Assembly: GCA_002336855.1 (NCBI GenBank)
Contig: DDEV01000009.1
Span: 1 to 51,823, forward strand
Reading direction: 5' to 3'
Source of the DNA: Leucobacter sp. UBA1945
Lineage (GTDB): Bacteria > Actinomycetota > Actinomycetes > Actinomycetales > Microbacteriaceae
DNA: 51,823 nt
How positions within the stretch are numbered: position 1 is the stretch's first letter; every line of letters starts with the position of its first letter. The notes beneath the pieces are model-generated. The model was not told the DNA's origin and did no database searches. It saw nothing but the letters and a program-made list of their open reading frames with translations. Below are positions 1-8,136 of the stretch, piece by piece. A program made the position numbers and the translations under genes.

Positions 1-968
1 GAGGTGAGCCGCGCGAGAGCGGCCGCGAACTCGGCCTCGCTCGCCGCGCCGACCGCGGCATCGAGCGCCAGCTCGGCTGCGGCCTCGCACTCGCCATACA
101 GCACGGGCACGTGCGAAGCGATCGCGCCGAGCACCTCGTAGCCCGCGCCGAGCGCTCGCTGCGGCAGCGCCAAGAACATTGCGCCCGAGAGGATCGCCCC
201 GACCTCTGCCAACTGTTCGACCTGAACGACTCGCGCGCGGTGCTGCAGCGACTCTCGCATCGGCGGCAGCGCTTCGGTGCCGAGGTAAATGATCACGAGC
301 GGGGGCAGGGCCGGGTTTGCCTCCATGGCGTTCAGCAGCCAGTCGAGCCTGCCGTTCTCGCCATGCAGCGCTGTCGTCGCGACGTAGTGGGAGGGCAGGC
401 CGAGCGTCGCGCGGATGCTCGCCGATTCTGCCGTGCCGACGTATTCAATAGGTGCGGCCAGCGGCAGCACCTGCACGTCGACCCCGAACCGCTCGCTGAT
501 CTCGTTCGCGACCACGTGGGTCGGGGCGAGCAGCGTGTCGGCGAGGCGCGCGGCCCGCTTCACGAAGGCCCGGTACGCCTTTGACTGCGCTGCGCCCATC
601 AGTTCGGGGGCGCTCCACGCGAGCGTGTGCGGAACATAGACCGAGGTCTGCGAGCCGTCATCTTCGGCGCGCGAGCGCAGCGGCAGCATCGGAGTGTTCG
701 AGTGCACGAACTCGCCGTCGAGCGGTCTCGCGGTTGCCCCGGTGCGCCAGAGAATTGGCAGCGATCCGGTATTCAGGGGCACGGCCTCGACGCTCGCGCG
801 TGCCGAATGAAACACCGGCGGGGTGGCATCGCGGGCCACCAGCAGGCGCGACGAGCAGCCGCGGGGGGCGGTGTCCGCCAGCGCTTCGGCGAGGCTGCGC
901 GCGGCCGAGGCCTGGGCTCGCGCTTCGATATCGGGAAAGGGCTCCCCGATGAGGGTGAGTGTGGCCAC
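1..968 (-). CDS. Glycosyltransferase, GT4-like, partial at window edge
   Basis: About 322 codons are visible and the frame runs off the left edge, so the C-terminus is missing. The translation has the look of a two-domain GT4 (GT-B) glycosyltransferase. The acceptor half includes SVYVPHTLAWSAPELMG and APTHVVANEISERFG, and the later part has a VIIYLGTE strand and an ALPQRALGAGYEVLGAIASHVPVL segment resembling the nucleotide-sugar binding region. The start is GTG at 968, preceded almost directly by AAGGAGGG, a strong but very close ribosome binding site. The gene is divergent from galE. The donor and acceptor sugars cannot be told from sequence. The glycosyltransferase call is fairly safe because the frame is open throughout and codon usage is typical; the exact family is less certain. 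Confidence 0.75.
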   Translation of the reverse strand, partial: MATLTLIGEPFPDIEARAQASAARSLAEALADTAPRGCSSRLLVARDATPPVFHSARASVEAVPLNTGSLPILWRTGATARPLDGEFVHSNTPMLPLRSRAEDDGSQTSVYVPHTLAWSAPELMGAAQSKAYRAFVKRAARLADTLLAPTHVVANEISERFGVDVQVLPLAAPIEYVGTAESASIRATLGLPSHYVATTALHGENGRLDWLLNAMEANPALPPLVIIYLGTEALPPMRESLQHRARVVQVEQLAEVGAILSGAMFLALPQRALGAGYEVLGAIASHVPVLYGECEAAAELALDAAVGAASEAEFAAALARLT

Positions 969-1015
969 GACCCTCCTTCGGCGTGCGAAACAATACAAGA
1001 CAGTTAGCTGGTAAT

Positions 1016-1021
1016 AGTCTA
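1016..1021 (-). promoter_or_regulatory. Candidate -10 (TAGACT) for the leftmost glycosyltransferase
   Basis: TAGACT on the minus strand lies about 47 nt upstream of the GTG at 968. It is the same hexamer found before several other genes here. No convincing -35 is visible. A TATTGT further downstream is an alternative. Confidence 0.3.
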
Positions 1022-1148
1022 CGCAACTCGAGCCGCGCTGCCTGACGAAAGAGTGAGAGTTCGAAGCTCGATGCACCGAGTGATCGCGATTTGCGCGATC
1101 TGCAGGGGCCGCTCGGCGGGTTACCAGCACTCTCCCCGCGCAACCTCT

Positions 1149-1154
1149 TACGCT
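1149..1154 (+). promoter_or_regulatory. -10 element for leaderless galE
   Basis: TACGCT is followed by 7 nt (TAACCCC) and then the galE ATG at 1162. Transcription would start at or next to the start codon, and no Shine-Dalgarno sequence is present. Confidence 0.5.
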
Positions 1155-1161
1155 TAACCCC

Positions 1162-2175
1162 ATGCGTGTTCTTCTGACCGGCGGCGCCGGCTACATCGGA
1201 TCTCACACCGCGCTCGTGCTGACCCAGCAGGGGCACGAGGTGCTGGTGCTCGATGATTTCTCGAACAGCAGCATCGAGTCCATTCGCCGGGTTGAAGCGC
1301 TCACCAACGCGAGCATCACAGTGCTCGAGGCCGATCTCGCAGACCTCGAGGCGGCGCGCACCGCACTCGCCGGCGAGGCTTTCGACTCGGTGATCCACCT
1401 CGCAGGCCTCAAGGCCGTGGGCGAATCGACTGAGCAGCCAACGCGCTACTACCGCACCAACCTCGTCTCGACGTTGAACCTGCTCGAGCTGATGCGCGAG
1501 CGCGACGTGACGCGCCTCGTGTTCAGCTCGAGCGCGACCGTATACGGTACCCCGCAGCATTTGCCTCAGGGCGAGGATCACCCGGTCGGGCAGGGCATCA
1601 CCAACCCCTACGGGTTCACGAAGGCGATGAACGAGCAGATCATTCGCGACGCGCAGGTCGCTTGGCCCGAGCTCGGCGCAGTGCTGCTGCGCTACTTCAA
1701 CCCGGTGGGCGCGCACCCGTCGGGGCGCATCGGTGAAGACCCTGCCGGCATTCCGAATAACCTGATGCCGTTCATCTCGCAGGTAGCGGTGGGCCGTCGC
1801 GACCGCCTCATGGTGTTCGGCAACGATTACCCGACTGTCGATGGCACGGGCGTGCGCGACTACATTCACGTCATGGATTTGGCCGAGGGTCACGTCGCTG
1901 CGCTCGAGCACTTGAAGACTGGCGTTGCTGCATACAACCTTGGCACGGGGCGCGGGTCAAGCGTGCTCGAGGTCGTGCGTGCCTTCGAGGGCGCCACCGG
2001 TGTGAGCGTGCCCTACGAGATCGTCGCAGCCCGAGCGGGTGACATCGCCGAGGCGGTGGCTGATCCTCGTCGTGCCAATGACGAACTCGGCTGGAAGGCG
2101 ACCCGCAGTCTCGACGAAGCGTGTCGCGACAGTTGGGCGTGGCAGTCTGCGAACCCGAACGGATACGCCGCGTGA
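1162..2175 (+). CDS. galE: UDP-glucose 4-epimerase
   Basis: This 337-residue protein is a standard-length extended SDR enzyme that interconverts UDP-glucose and UDP-galactose in the cytosol, feeding galactose into surface glycans. The N-terminal NAD-binding motif GGAGYIGSH is at residues 7-15. The catalytic Ser region is SSSATVYG (about 123-130), and the Tyr-Lys pair is Y150 and K154 in NPYGFTKAM. The C-terminal part has the VDGTGVRDYIHVMDLAEGH segment typical of GalE. The gene appears leaderless, with a -10 hexamer 7 nt before the ATG. Its stop overlaps the GTG start of the LCP gene (GTGA), so the two are probably co-translated. A UDP-GlcNAc 4-epimerase activity cannot be excluded. Confidence 0.93.
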   Translation: MRVLLTGGAGYIGSHTALVLTQQGHEVLVLDDFSNSSIESIRRVEALTNASITVLEADLADLEAARTALAGEAFDSVIHLAGLKAVGESTEQPTRYYRTNLVSTLNLLELMRERDVTRLVFSSSATVYGTPQHLPQGEDHPVGQGITNPYGFTKAMNEQIIRDAQVAWPELGAVLLRYFNPVGAHPSGRIGEDPAGIPNNLMPFISQVAVGRRDRLMVFGNDYPTVDGTGVRDYIHVMDLAEGHVAALEHLKTGVAAYNLGTGRGSSVLEVVRAFEGATGVSVPYEIVAARAGDIAEAVADPRRANDELGWKATRSLDEACRDSWAWQSANPNGYAA

Positions 2176-3599
2176 GCCTCGACCTCGAACGGCCGATTCG
2201 CAACCCAGACACGGGTTCGGCCCCGCTGATGACGAAGCGAGCTCGTTGGCTCGTGGTGCTCGGATTCTTGCTGCCGGGCAGTGCGCAGTTGCTCGCGGGC
2301 AACCGCAAGCTGGGGCGTTTCGGGCTAACCGCAACCGTCACCCTGCTCGTGTTCGGCGTGCTCGTGCTCGTCGGCATGCAGACGGCACGCGAGTTCACGC
2401 TGTCGGTGTTCACGAACTCGATCGTGCTGCTCGTGCTGCAGGGCGTGATTCTTGCCTATGCGGTGCTTTGGCTCGTGCTCGGTCTCGACACGCTCCGGCT
2501 CACGAAGCTGGTGCGCGTCACCCCCAATTGGCGGGTGCCCGTGGCGCTGCTTTCGGTGCTGCTGACATTCGCGCCCGTGCTCGGCGCCGGGTGGGCAGCG
2601 ACGGCAGTGGGATCGGCGCGCGGCGCAATCGGCGACATCTTCGGGGGCGGCGCACCCGCGGTCGAACCGGTCGACGGGCGCTACAACATTCTGCTGCTGG
2701 GTACCGATGCGGGTGTTGACCGCGAGGGTATGCGGCCAGACAGTATCTCGCTCGTGAGCGTTGACGCAGAGACCGGACAGTCGGTGATGATTGGCCTGCC
2801 CCGCGAGCTGATCAACATGCCATTCCCTGAAGATTCGCCGATGAACCCGATCTTTCCAGAGGGATTCTGCGTCGAGCCGAACAACTACGTGCCCGTTGAC
2901 GATGGCTACGACTGCTTCTCTACCGGCTATTTGAACGCGCTCTATACCGAGGTGCAGGTTTCCGGGTCACCGTCGTACGAGGGCATCTACCCCGATGCTA
3001 TCTCGCAGGGTTCTGAGCCCGGTATCGAGGCGACGAAAGACGCGGTCGAAGGTGCGACTGGCCTGACCGTGCAGTTCTACGTGCTGATCGATATGCACGG
3101 ATTCTCAGCGTTGATCGATGCGCTCGGGGGAGTGACCGTCGACGTGCAAGAGCAGGTCCCTGTGGGAGGCCGTGAAGATCCAGACACCGGTGAGTGGGTC
3201 GATGTCGCCTGGTACATCGAGCCTGGCGTGCAAACCCTGGACGGAGAGAACGCGCAGTGGTACGCGCGTTCGCGTCACGGCTCTGATCGCGGCGACTACG
3301 CACGAATGGATCGTCAGCGAGAGCTGCAGGCCGCAATTCTCGCGCAGATGAGCCCCGCAAATGTATTGGTGCGCTTCCAAGAGATCGCTGCTGCCGGTGT
3401 CGACCTGGTCGCAACCGACATTCCGGAGTCGATGCTCGGGCGGTTCGTGACGCTTGCCGGCAAAGCGAAGAACTTCACGCCGGTGACGGTGCAGTTGACT
3501 CCGCCCGCGTTTGATCCGGAGTACCCGGACTATTCGCTCGCGCACAGCCTGGTTGCAGACGGCGTGGCGCAGGCTTCGCCTGCCCCCGAAGAGGAGTAG
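2172..3599 (+). CDS. LytR-CpsA-Psr (LCP) family glycopolymer transferase
   Basis: LCP proteins transfer lipid-linked polymers to peptidoglycan on the outer face of the membrane, so this is a good candidate for attaching the locus product to the wall. The 475-residue protein starts with several hydrophobic segments (roughly residues 20-150, around WLVVLGFLLPG, VTLLVFGVLVLVG, SIVLLVLQGVILAY and VALLSVLLTFAPV). The extracellular LCP domain begins near RYNILLLGTDAG, with the conserved MRPDSISLVSVD and IGLPRELIN motifs, and continues to QWYARSRHGSDRGDYARMDRQ. The start chosen is GTG at 2172, which overlaps the galE stop. An earlier in-frame GTG at 2121 lies inside galE and would add a tail with no LCP similarity. 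Multiple membrane spans ahead of the LCP domain, instead of one, are seen in some actinobacterial members. Confidence 0.88.
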   Translation: MSLDLERPIRNPDTGSAPLMTKRARWLVVLGFLLPGSAQLLAGNRKLGRFGLTATVTLLVFGVLVLVGMQTAREFTLSVFTNSIVLLVLQGVILAYAVLWLVLGLDTLRLTKLVRVTPNWRVPVALLSVLLTFAPVLGAGWAATAVGSARGAIGDIFGGGAPAVEPVDGRYNILLLGTDAGVDREGMRPDSISLVSVDAETGQSVMIGLPRELINMPFPEDSPMNPIFPEGFCVEPNNYVPVDDGYDCFSTGYLNALYTEVQVSGSPSYEGIYPDAISQGSEPGIEATKDAVEGATGLTVQFYVLIDMHGFSALIDALGGVTVDVQEQVPVGGREDPDTGEWVDVAWYIEPGVQTLDGENAQWYARSRHGSDRGDYARMDRQRELQAAILAQMSPANVLVRFQEIAAAGVDLVATDIPESMLGRFVTLAGKAKNFTPVTVQLTPPAFDPEYPDYSLAHSLVADGVAQASPAPEEE

Positions 3600-3613
3600 T
3601 AGCGCGCGGTACG

Positions 3614-4477
3614 TTACGGTTTGCCGCTGAGACCGCGCCTGCCGTCGCGCCACCCGCGATACGCTTCGGCAACGCCCATGGACTTGCCTCGGCGCAGGCG
3701 GCCAAGCCCTTCACGCCCAGCCCGATAGGCGACTGCGCAGGTGTTGGACAGAGCACCGATGCCTGCCTTGCGCGCGAACAGCACCATGTTGCGCACACCC
3801 AAATACATCGGGTGCGCCCCCGGCTGCTGGTAGGCGACCTCGTCGGGCACGATCAAGCAGTCGAGGCCTTGCTGGGCGAGTCGCCAACCGGTGTCTACGT
3901 CTTCGAAGTAGAGAAAGTACTCTTCGGCGATCCAGTCGATGCGCTCGAGCGCCTCGGCGGTGTACATCGCGATCGCCCCGTCGACCCACTCGACGGGGTA
4001 TGGCATGTCATCGCGCGGTTCGCTCAGATGAAACGCGCGGCCGCCACGAGTCAGGCTGCCACCGGCCGAGAAGACCCGCGAGCGATCCGACGCGAACTTC
4101 AGCAGGGGGGCTGCGCAACCCTCGCGGCCGTCGAGCGCACCGAGCAGGCGCTCGGCAAGCCGGTCTGAGAACACCGCGTCGTGCGTGAGCACGAGCAGCG
4201 AGTCGCCCCGCAGGTGGTCGCGAGCCTCATTGACAGCAGCGCCGTAGCCCGGATTATCGGGGCGAGAGATCAGCACGGTTCGATCGGCGAGGGGCATCGC
4301 CGCGAGATCAGAGTCTTTCAGGGTGCCGCCGTTATCGACGATGAGCACCTGGCGTGCCTGCACGGTTTGCGCTTCAAGCTGAGTGAGCACCGCGCGCACG
4401 AGGTCGTGATCGCGATACGCGATGACCAGGCCGATGTATCCGCTTCCGGAGCGCGGGTTCTGGGTGGTGCCGCTGAT
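3614..4477 (-). CDS. GT2-family glycosyltransferase with apparent AUC start
   Basis: The 287-residue GT-A glycosyltransferase probably adds a sugar to a lipid-linked glycan. The N-terminal strand GYIGLVIAYRDHDLV is followed by VLIVDNGG. The donor-binding stretch is RPDNPGYGAAVNEARDHL, and the acceptor part includes WVDGAIAMYTAEAL and EEYFLYFEDVDTGWRL, as in WbbL-type rhamnosyltransferases. The first conventional start in frame is GTG at 4399, but using it would remove the essential first beta strand. The frame is open up to 4495. The only well-placed initiation site is ATC at 4475-4477, with AGGAG six bases upstream. The gene is divergent from the gene at 4509 across a 31-bp gap. The stop lies 14 nt from the LCP stop on the opposite strand. 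Confidence 0.82.
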   Translation of the reverse strand: MSGTTQNPRSGSGYIGLVIAYRDHDLVRAVLTQLEAQTVQARQVLIVDNGGTLKDSDLAAMPLADRTVLISRPDNPGYGAAVNEARDHLRGDSLLVLTHDAVFSDRLAERLLGALDGREGCAAPLLKFASDRSRVFSAGGSLTRGGRAFHLSEPRDDMPYPVEWVDGAIAMYTAEALERIDWIAEEYFLYFEDVDTGWRLAQQGLDCLIVPDEVAYQQPGAHPMYLGVRNMVLFARKAGIGALSNTCAVAYRAGREGLGRLRRGKSMGVAEAYRGWRDGRRGLSGKP

Positions 4478-4490
4478 GGTGAACTCCTGA
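4475..4490 (-). promoter_or_regulatory. Ribosome binding site and probable AUC start codon
   Basis: Read on the minus strand, TCAGGAG is followed by TTCACC and then ATC AGC GGC. AGGAG sits at the optimal 6-nt distance from ATC. No ATG, GTG or TTG occurs in this frame between the upstream stop codon (4496-4498) and the GTG at 4399. AUC and AUU are rare but known initiators, so this is inference and could also reflect a base error in the assembly. Confidence 0.45.
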
Positions 4491-4494
4491 CCCG

Positions 4495-4505
4495 TCTAGA
4501 CTAGA
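4495..4505. promoter_or_regulatory. Symmetrical bidirectional -10 element
   Basis: The 11-bp palindromic stretch TCTAGACTAGA holds TAGACT on the plus strand (4497-4502) and TAGTCT on the minus strand (4498-4503). The plus-strand hexamer ends 6 nt before the ATG at 4509, predicting a leaderless transcript. The minus-strand hexamer would start a transcript with a leader of about 14 nt containing the AGGAG site. Confidence 0.5.
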
Positions 4506-4508
4506 AAA

Positions 4509-5756
4509 ATGGCCGCTGCACACCGATCTGACGACCCGACGCAGCATCGGGAGCGGTCGGTGCTCAGTCTGACGAAGTATATCCCGTACCCCTCAGTCAC
4601 CCACGCCGGTGGCCAATACGTGCTTGCGCACGACCGAGCGCTTGAGGGGTTTGCGGCCGTTGAGAATCTCGCGCCAGATATTCCGCTCAACCGAGAGGCG
4701 CTGCCACTCGTTGCCGATGGTCCGTCTGCCTCGCTGCTCGACGGAGCGCATCTCGACGGCCTGACACTCAAGCTCGCGCGCCTGGAGTCGGTGTGGGCGG
4801 GCAGCTCGATCTACTGGCAAGTGCGGCGACTGTTTCGAAGCGATCGCGCACCGTGGGCGAAGCTCGAAGCGGCAGATGCGGTTGAACTGCAGTGGTCCGA
4901 GATGATCGCGCTCGCGCCAGCGATCAAGCGCCGGCTGCCCGACACACCGCTCATCGGTATCGCGCACGACATCATCACGCAGCGCCTCGACCGGCAGGCT
5001 CAGGGGCAAGGATCAGCCCTGCGCCGGGCGTTGTTGCGTTTGGCCGCGGCACGAAGTCGTCGGCGCGAGGCAAGGTCGTTCAGCGCGGTCGACCTGCTCA
5101 TTGTGTTCAGCGAGAAAGACGCCGTGCTCGCCAGCTCGCTCGCGCCCGGGGTGCGAGTCGAGGTGGTGCACCCGGGGCTGGGCCCGACTGATCCTCGCCC
5201 TCGTGCGCCGCACGCCGAAGAACCGATCGTGCTGTTCACCGGTGCGATGAACCGACCCGAGAACTCGACGGCCGTGACCTGGTTCATCGACGAGATGTGG
5301 CCGCGAGTGCTCGACGCAGTGCCTGCCGCGCGTTTCGTGATCGCCGGTGCGAAGCCATCGGCGGCGCTCGCCGCGAAGGTGTCGGAGACGCCTCGAGCCG
5401 AGCTCACCGGCTTTGTCGAGTCGCTCGAGCCCTGGTACGCCGAAGCGAGCGTATTCATTGCCCCGCTTCGTTCGGGCGCGGGCGTGAAGTTCAAGACAGT
5501 AGACGCGATGTTGCGCGAAGTGCCGATCGTCACGACCAGCGTCGGCGCCGAGGGCATCGACGCGCCAGAGCTGCTCGGTGCGCTGAGCGACGATGCACAG
5601 GAGTTTGCCGAGGCAGTGATCGGGCTGCTGCAGCTGCCAGAAGCGGGGGGCGCAATCGCCGCGAAGGCCCGGGACTGGGCCGAGGGCGTCTACGGCGTCG
5701 CCGCTTTCGAGAAGAGGATCCGGGGGCTCTATGCCGACGTCATCGACGCCCAGTAG
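4509..5756 (+). CDS. Glycosyltransferase, GT4 family
   Basis: This 415-residue retaining-type glycosyltransferase of the GT-B fold probably acts at the cytoplasmic face of the membrane. The N-terminal part has LTKYIPYPSVTHAGGQYVL, a typical acceptor-domain opening, and AVELQWSEM and IGIAHDII. The C-terminal donor domain begins near EEPIVLFTGAMNRPEN and contains the hallmark region APLRSGAGVKFKTVDAM followed by PIVTTSVGAEGI, where the glycine-rich loop and Lys bind the nucleotide sugar. The gene appears leaderless: TAGACT lies 6 nt before the ATG and there is no Shine-Dalgarno sequence. It overlaps the next gene by 26 nt, so the two form an operon. The sugar specificity is unknown. Confidence 0.87.
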   Translation: MAAAHRSDDPTQHRERSVLSLTKYIPYPSVTHAGGQYVLAHDRALEGFAAVENLAPDIPLNREALPLVADGPSASLLDGAHLDGLTLKLARLESVWAGSSIYWQVRRLFRSDRAPWAKLEAADAVELQWSEMIALAPAIKRRLPDTPLIGIAHDIITQRLDRQAQGQGSALRRALLRLAAARSRRREARSFSAVDLLIVFSEKDAVLASSLAPGVRVEVVHPGLGPTDPRPRAPHAEEPIVLFTGAMNRPENSTAVTWFIDEMWPRVLDAVPAARFVIAGAKPSAALAAKVSETPRAELTGFVESLEPWYAEASVFIAPLRSGAGVKFKTVDAMLREVPIVTTSVGAEGIDAPELLGALSDDAQEFAEAVIGLLQLPEAGGAIAAKARDWAEGVYGVAAFEKRIRGLYADVIDAQ

Positions 5757-6723
5757 CGGGTCGCACCGTGCGCGAGTCGTCGCGGTGCTCTCTGCGTTTC
5801 GCCCGGACGCGGCGCTCGTCGCTCACTGCGCGGCGCTCGCCCCCCAGGTCGCCGAGATCATCGTCGTCGATGACGGCAGTGGCGAGCATGCAGAGGCTGT
5901 TCTTCGGCAGCTCGAGGAGGCGGGCGTTACCGTGCTGCGGCAGCCACAAAACTCGGGCATCGCCGCCGCGATGAACCGCGGCATCGACGCGGCACTCGCC
6001 GCTGGCGCGGAGTTCGTGGTCACCTTTGACCAGGATTCGAACGTGCCAGCCGGTTTCGTCGACGCCCTCGTTAACGAGTTCGACCGTGCAGCAGCTGCCG
6101 GCCTTCGTGTCGCGATGATCGCGCCCGAGTTCTACTCGCAGACCAGGCAGACCGGCGAGCAGCCAGTCGACGGCTTTCTGGTGTCGGGCGCCCCCATTCA
6201 ATCGGGGCTGCTCATGCCTGCAGGCGTATTGCGAGAACTCGGTGCGCAGCGTGAAGACTTCTTCATCGATCTCGTTGAGACCGAGTACTACCTGCGTGCC
6301 CGGGTCGCCGGGTACGTGTCGTTGTGCGTGCCCGGCCTTACGCTGCCGCACGGCTTTGGGCACCGGCTCTATGTGCACTTTCTTGGCAAGCGCCTCGAGA
6401 AGGGCGACGGTCGCCCGCGCATGGTCGCGGTGTCGAGCCCCTTTCGCTATTACTATCGCGCCCGAAACCGTGTCGTCTTGAACCGTGCTTACCGAGGGTT
6501 CGCCGAGCTGCGACCCTTGTTGCGTCGAGATGCGAGAAACGATCTGCTGCTCGACTATGCGGTCGCGGTCTGGAGCGCGCGTGGCAAGTTTGCGCTGCTG
6601 GCACTCATGGTTGCCGGGTGGCGTGACGGATTCAGAGGGCGGCTCGGAAAGATGCCCGAGAAGCTCATGCGGCGCTCGGGTCGGGTGAGCTGGAAGCATC
6701 CCGTGCCAGCGAGCGACGAGTAG
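5731..6723 (+). CDS. GT2-family glycosyltransferase, rhamnosyltransferase-like
   Basis: The 330-residue GT-A enzyme resembles bacterial rhamnosyltransferases. It has VVAVLSAFRPDAALV at the N-terminus, IIVVDDGSG (nucleotide binding), RQPQNSGIAAAMNRGID, and FVVTFDQDSNVP, which carries the DxD-like metal site. Later come SGLLMPAGVLRELG, EDFFIDLVETEYYLRA and a basic C-terminal region with a moderately hydrophobic stretch (FALLALMVAG) that may associate with the membrane. The ATG at 5731 lies inside the preceding gene (26-nt overlap), so translation is probably coupled. The location next to the rhamnose genes supports, but does not prove, dTDP-rhamnose as donor. Confidence 0.85.
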   Translation: MPTSSTPSSGSHRARVVAVLSAFRPDAALVAHCAALAPQVAEIIVVDDGSGEHAEAVLRQLEEAGVTVLRQPQNSGIAAAMNRGIDAALAAGAEFVVTFDQDSNVPAGFVDALVNEFDRAAAAGLRVAMIAPEFYSQTRQTGEQPVDGFLVSGAPIQSGLLMPAGVLRELGAQREDFFIDLVETEYYLRARVAGYVSLCVPGLTLPHGFGHRLYVHFLGKRLEKGDGRPRMVAVSSPFRYYYRARNRVVLNRAYRGFAELRPLLRRDARNDLLLDYAVAVWSARGKFALLALMVAGWRDGFRGRLGKMPEKLMRRSGRVSWKHPVPASDE

Positions 6724-6733
6724 AAATCAGCGC

Positions 6734-8131
6734 TTAGCTTTCGCGCAGGTATGCCGCGAGGGCGTCTTTCGCATCGCGAGGCTTGAAGCCGGTCGCCTCG
6801 ATCTTGTGCAGCGAGAGCGCGCTGTTCAGCGGTCGCGGGGCAGCCTGCTTGCCAGCGAAGTACTCGGAGGTCGAGACTCCGGTGATGCGATTCGAGTCGT
6901 GGCCGGTCGCCTCGTACACCTGCTTCGCGATGTCGGCCCACGACATGGTGTCGCCTTCGTTCGTGAGGTTGTAGATGCCGTACTCGGGGCGCTTCGTGAG
7001 CAGATGAGCGATGCCCGCGGCGATGTCTTCGGTGAAACTGAGCCGGCCGAGCTGGTCATCGACCACGCTGGGGTCGATGCCGCGTTCTGCGAGTGAGGCC
7101 ATGGTGCGCACGAAGTTGTTGCCGTCGCCGATCACCCAACTGGTGCGCACGATGTAGTGTTGCGGAACCGTTGAAGCAATCGCATCGCCGGCGGCTTTCG
7201 ATTGCCCATACACACCGAGCGGTGCGATCGCGTCGTTCTCGAGGTAGGCCCCGTCTTTCGATCCATCGAAGACGTAGTCGCTCGACACATGTACGAGCGT
7301 GATGCGGTGTGCCGCGGCGAAGCGCGCGAGCCCGGCGACTCCGGTCACATTTGCAGCCCAGCACCCAACGCGACCCTCGGCCGTCTCTGCCGCGTCGACT
7401 GCGGTGTAGGCGGCCGCGTTGATGACAGTGTCGTAGTCGCTCCAGCGTACGCTCTCGAGCGAGGCTGGGTTGGCAAGATCGATACGCGTCCGGTCTGCGA
7501 AGTCCGCGTTCGGCAGTTTCTGCTGCAGCGCGCGGCCGAGCTGGCCGTTTGCTCCGATCACCAGGATGCGCAGCGGCTTCATCGGCACGACGTCGGCAAG
7601 GCGCGGGTGCGCGAGATCCTTTTCGCTGCGCTCCGCCTCGTCGAGCGAGATGGGCCAGTCGATTGCCGCGGTCTCGTCTTCGAGGTTCAGAAAGGTGTAT
7701 TCGCTCTGCGCCTCTGCGCTCCAGTGATCGTTGACGAGGTACACGTAGGCGGTGTCGTCTTCAAGGGTCTGGTAGCTATTGCCCACGCCTCGCGGCACGA
7801 AGATCGCCGTATCGGGGCCGAGTTCGGCGGTGAAGACTGCTCCGAACGAGTCGCCCTCGCGCAGGTCGACCCAGGCGCCGAAGATGCGACCGGTCGCCAC
7901 CGAGACGTACTTGTCCCAGGGCTCGGCGTGGATGCCGCGGGTGGCGCCTCGCTTGTCGTTGTACGAGATGTTGTTCTGCACCGGGCCGAAGTCTGGCAGC
8001 CCGAGCGCGACCATCTTCTCACGCTGCCAGTTCTCTTTGAACCAACCACGGTTGTCACCGTGCACGGGCAGGTCGATCAACACCATGCCGGGAATCGTGG
8101 TCTCGCGAATCGCCAGAGGTTTCGCAGCCAT
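6734..8131 (-). CDS. Bifunctional dTDP-4-dehydrorhamnose 3,5-epimerase/reductase (RmlC-RmlD fusion)
   Basis: One 465-residue protein carries the last two steps of dTDP-L-rhamnose synthesis. Residues 1 to about 180 are an RmlC cupin, with HGDNRGWFKENW near residue 25, RGIHAEPWDKYVSVATG carrying the catalytic His, and FVPRGVGNSYQ. From about residue 184 an RmlD reductase begins, with the NADPH motif GANGQLG, then NAAAYTAVDAAE, VHVSSDYVFDG and the YGQSK Tyr-Lys pair. The start is ATG at 8131, 5 nt after the rmlB stop, with GGGGCAG inside the end of rmlB as a possible binding site. An upstream in-frame GTG at 8194 lies inside rmlB and is unlikely. This fusion occurs in Microbacteriaceae and related groups. 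The operon with rmlB supplies rhamnose for this glycan. Confidence 0.92.
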   Translation of the reverse strand: MAAKPLAIRETTIPGMVLIDLPVHGDNRGWFKENWQREKMVALGLPDFGPVQNNISYNDKRGATRGIHAEPWDKYVSVATGRIFGAWVDLREGDSFGAVFTAELGPDTAIFVPRGVGNSYQTLEDDTAYVYLVNDHWSAEAQSEYTFLNLEDETAAIDWPISLDEAERSEKDLAHPRLADVVPMKPLRILVIGANGQLGRALQQKLPNADFADRTRIDLANPASLESVRWSDYDTVINAAAYTAVDAAETAEGRVGCWAANVTGVAGLARFAAAHRITLVHVSSDYVFDGSKDGAYLENDAIAPLGVYGQSKAAGDAIASTVPQHYIVRTSWVIGDGNNFVRTMASLAERGIDPSVVDDQLGRLSFTEDIAAGIAHLLTKRPEYGIYNLTNEGDTMSWADIAKQVYEATGHDSNRITGVSTSEYFAGKQAAPRPLNSALSLHKIEATGFKPRDAKDALAAYLRES

Positions 8132-8136
8132 CGCGT

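Noticed and set aside
658..1911. A 417-codon minus-strand open frame across galE
   Set aside because: It runs antisense through galE and the divergent promoter, has a basic, low-complexity composition, and overlaps the real minus-strand glycosyltransferase in another frame.
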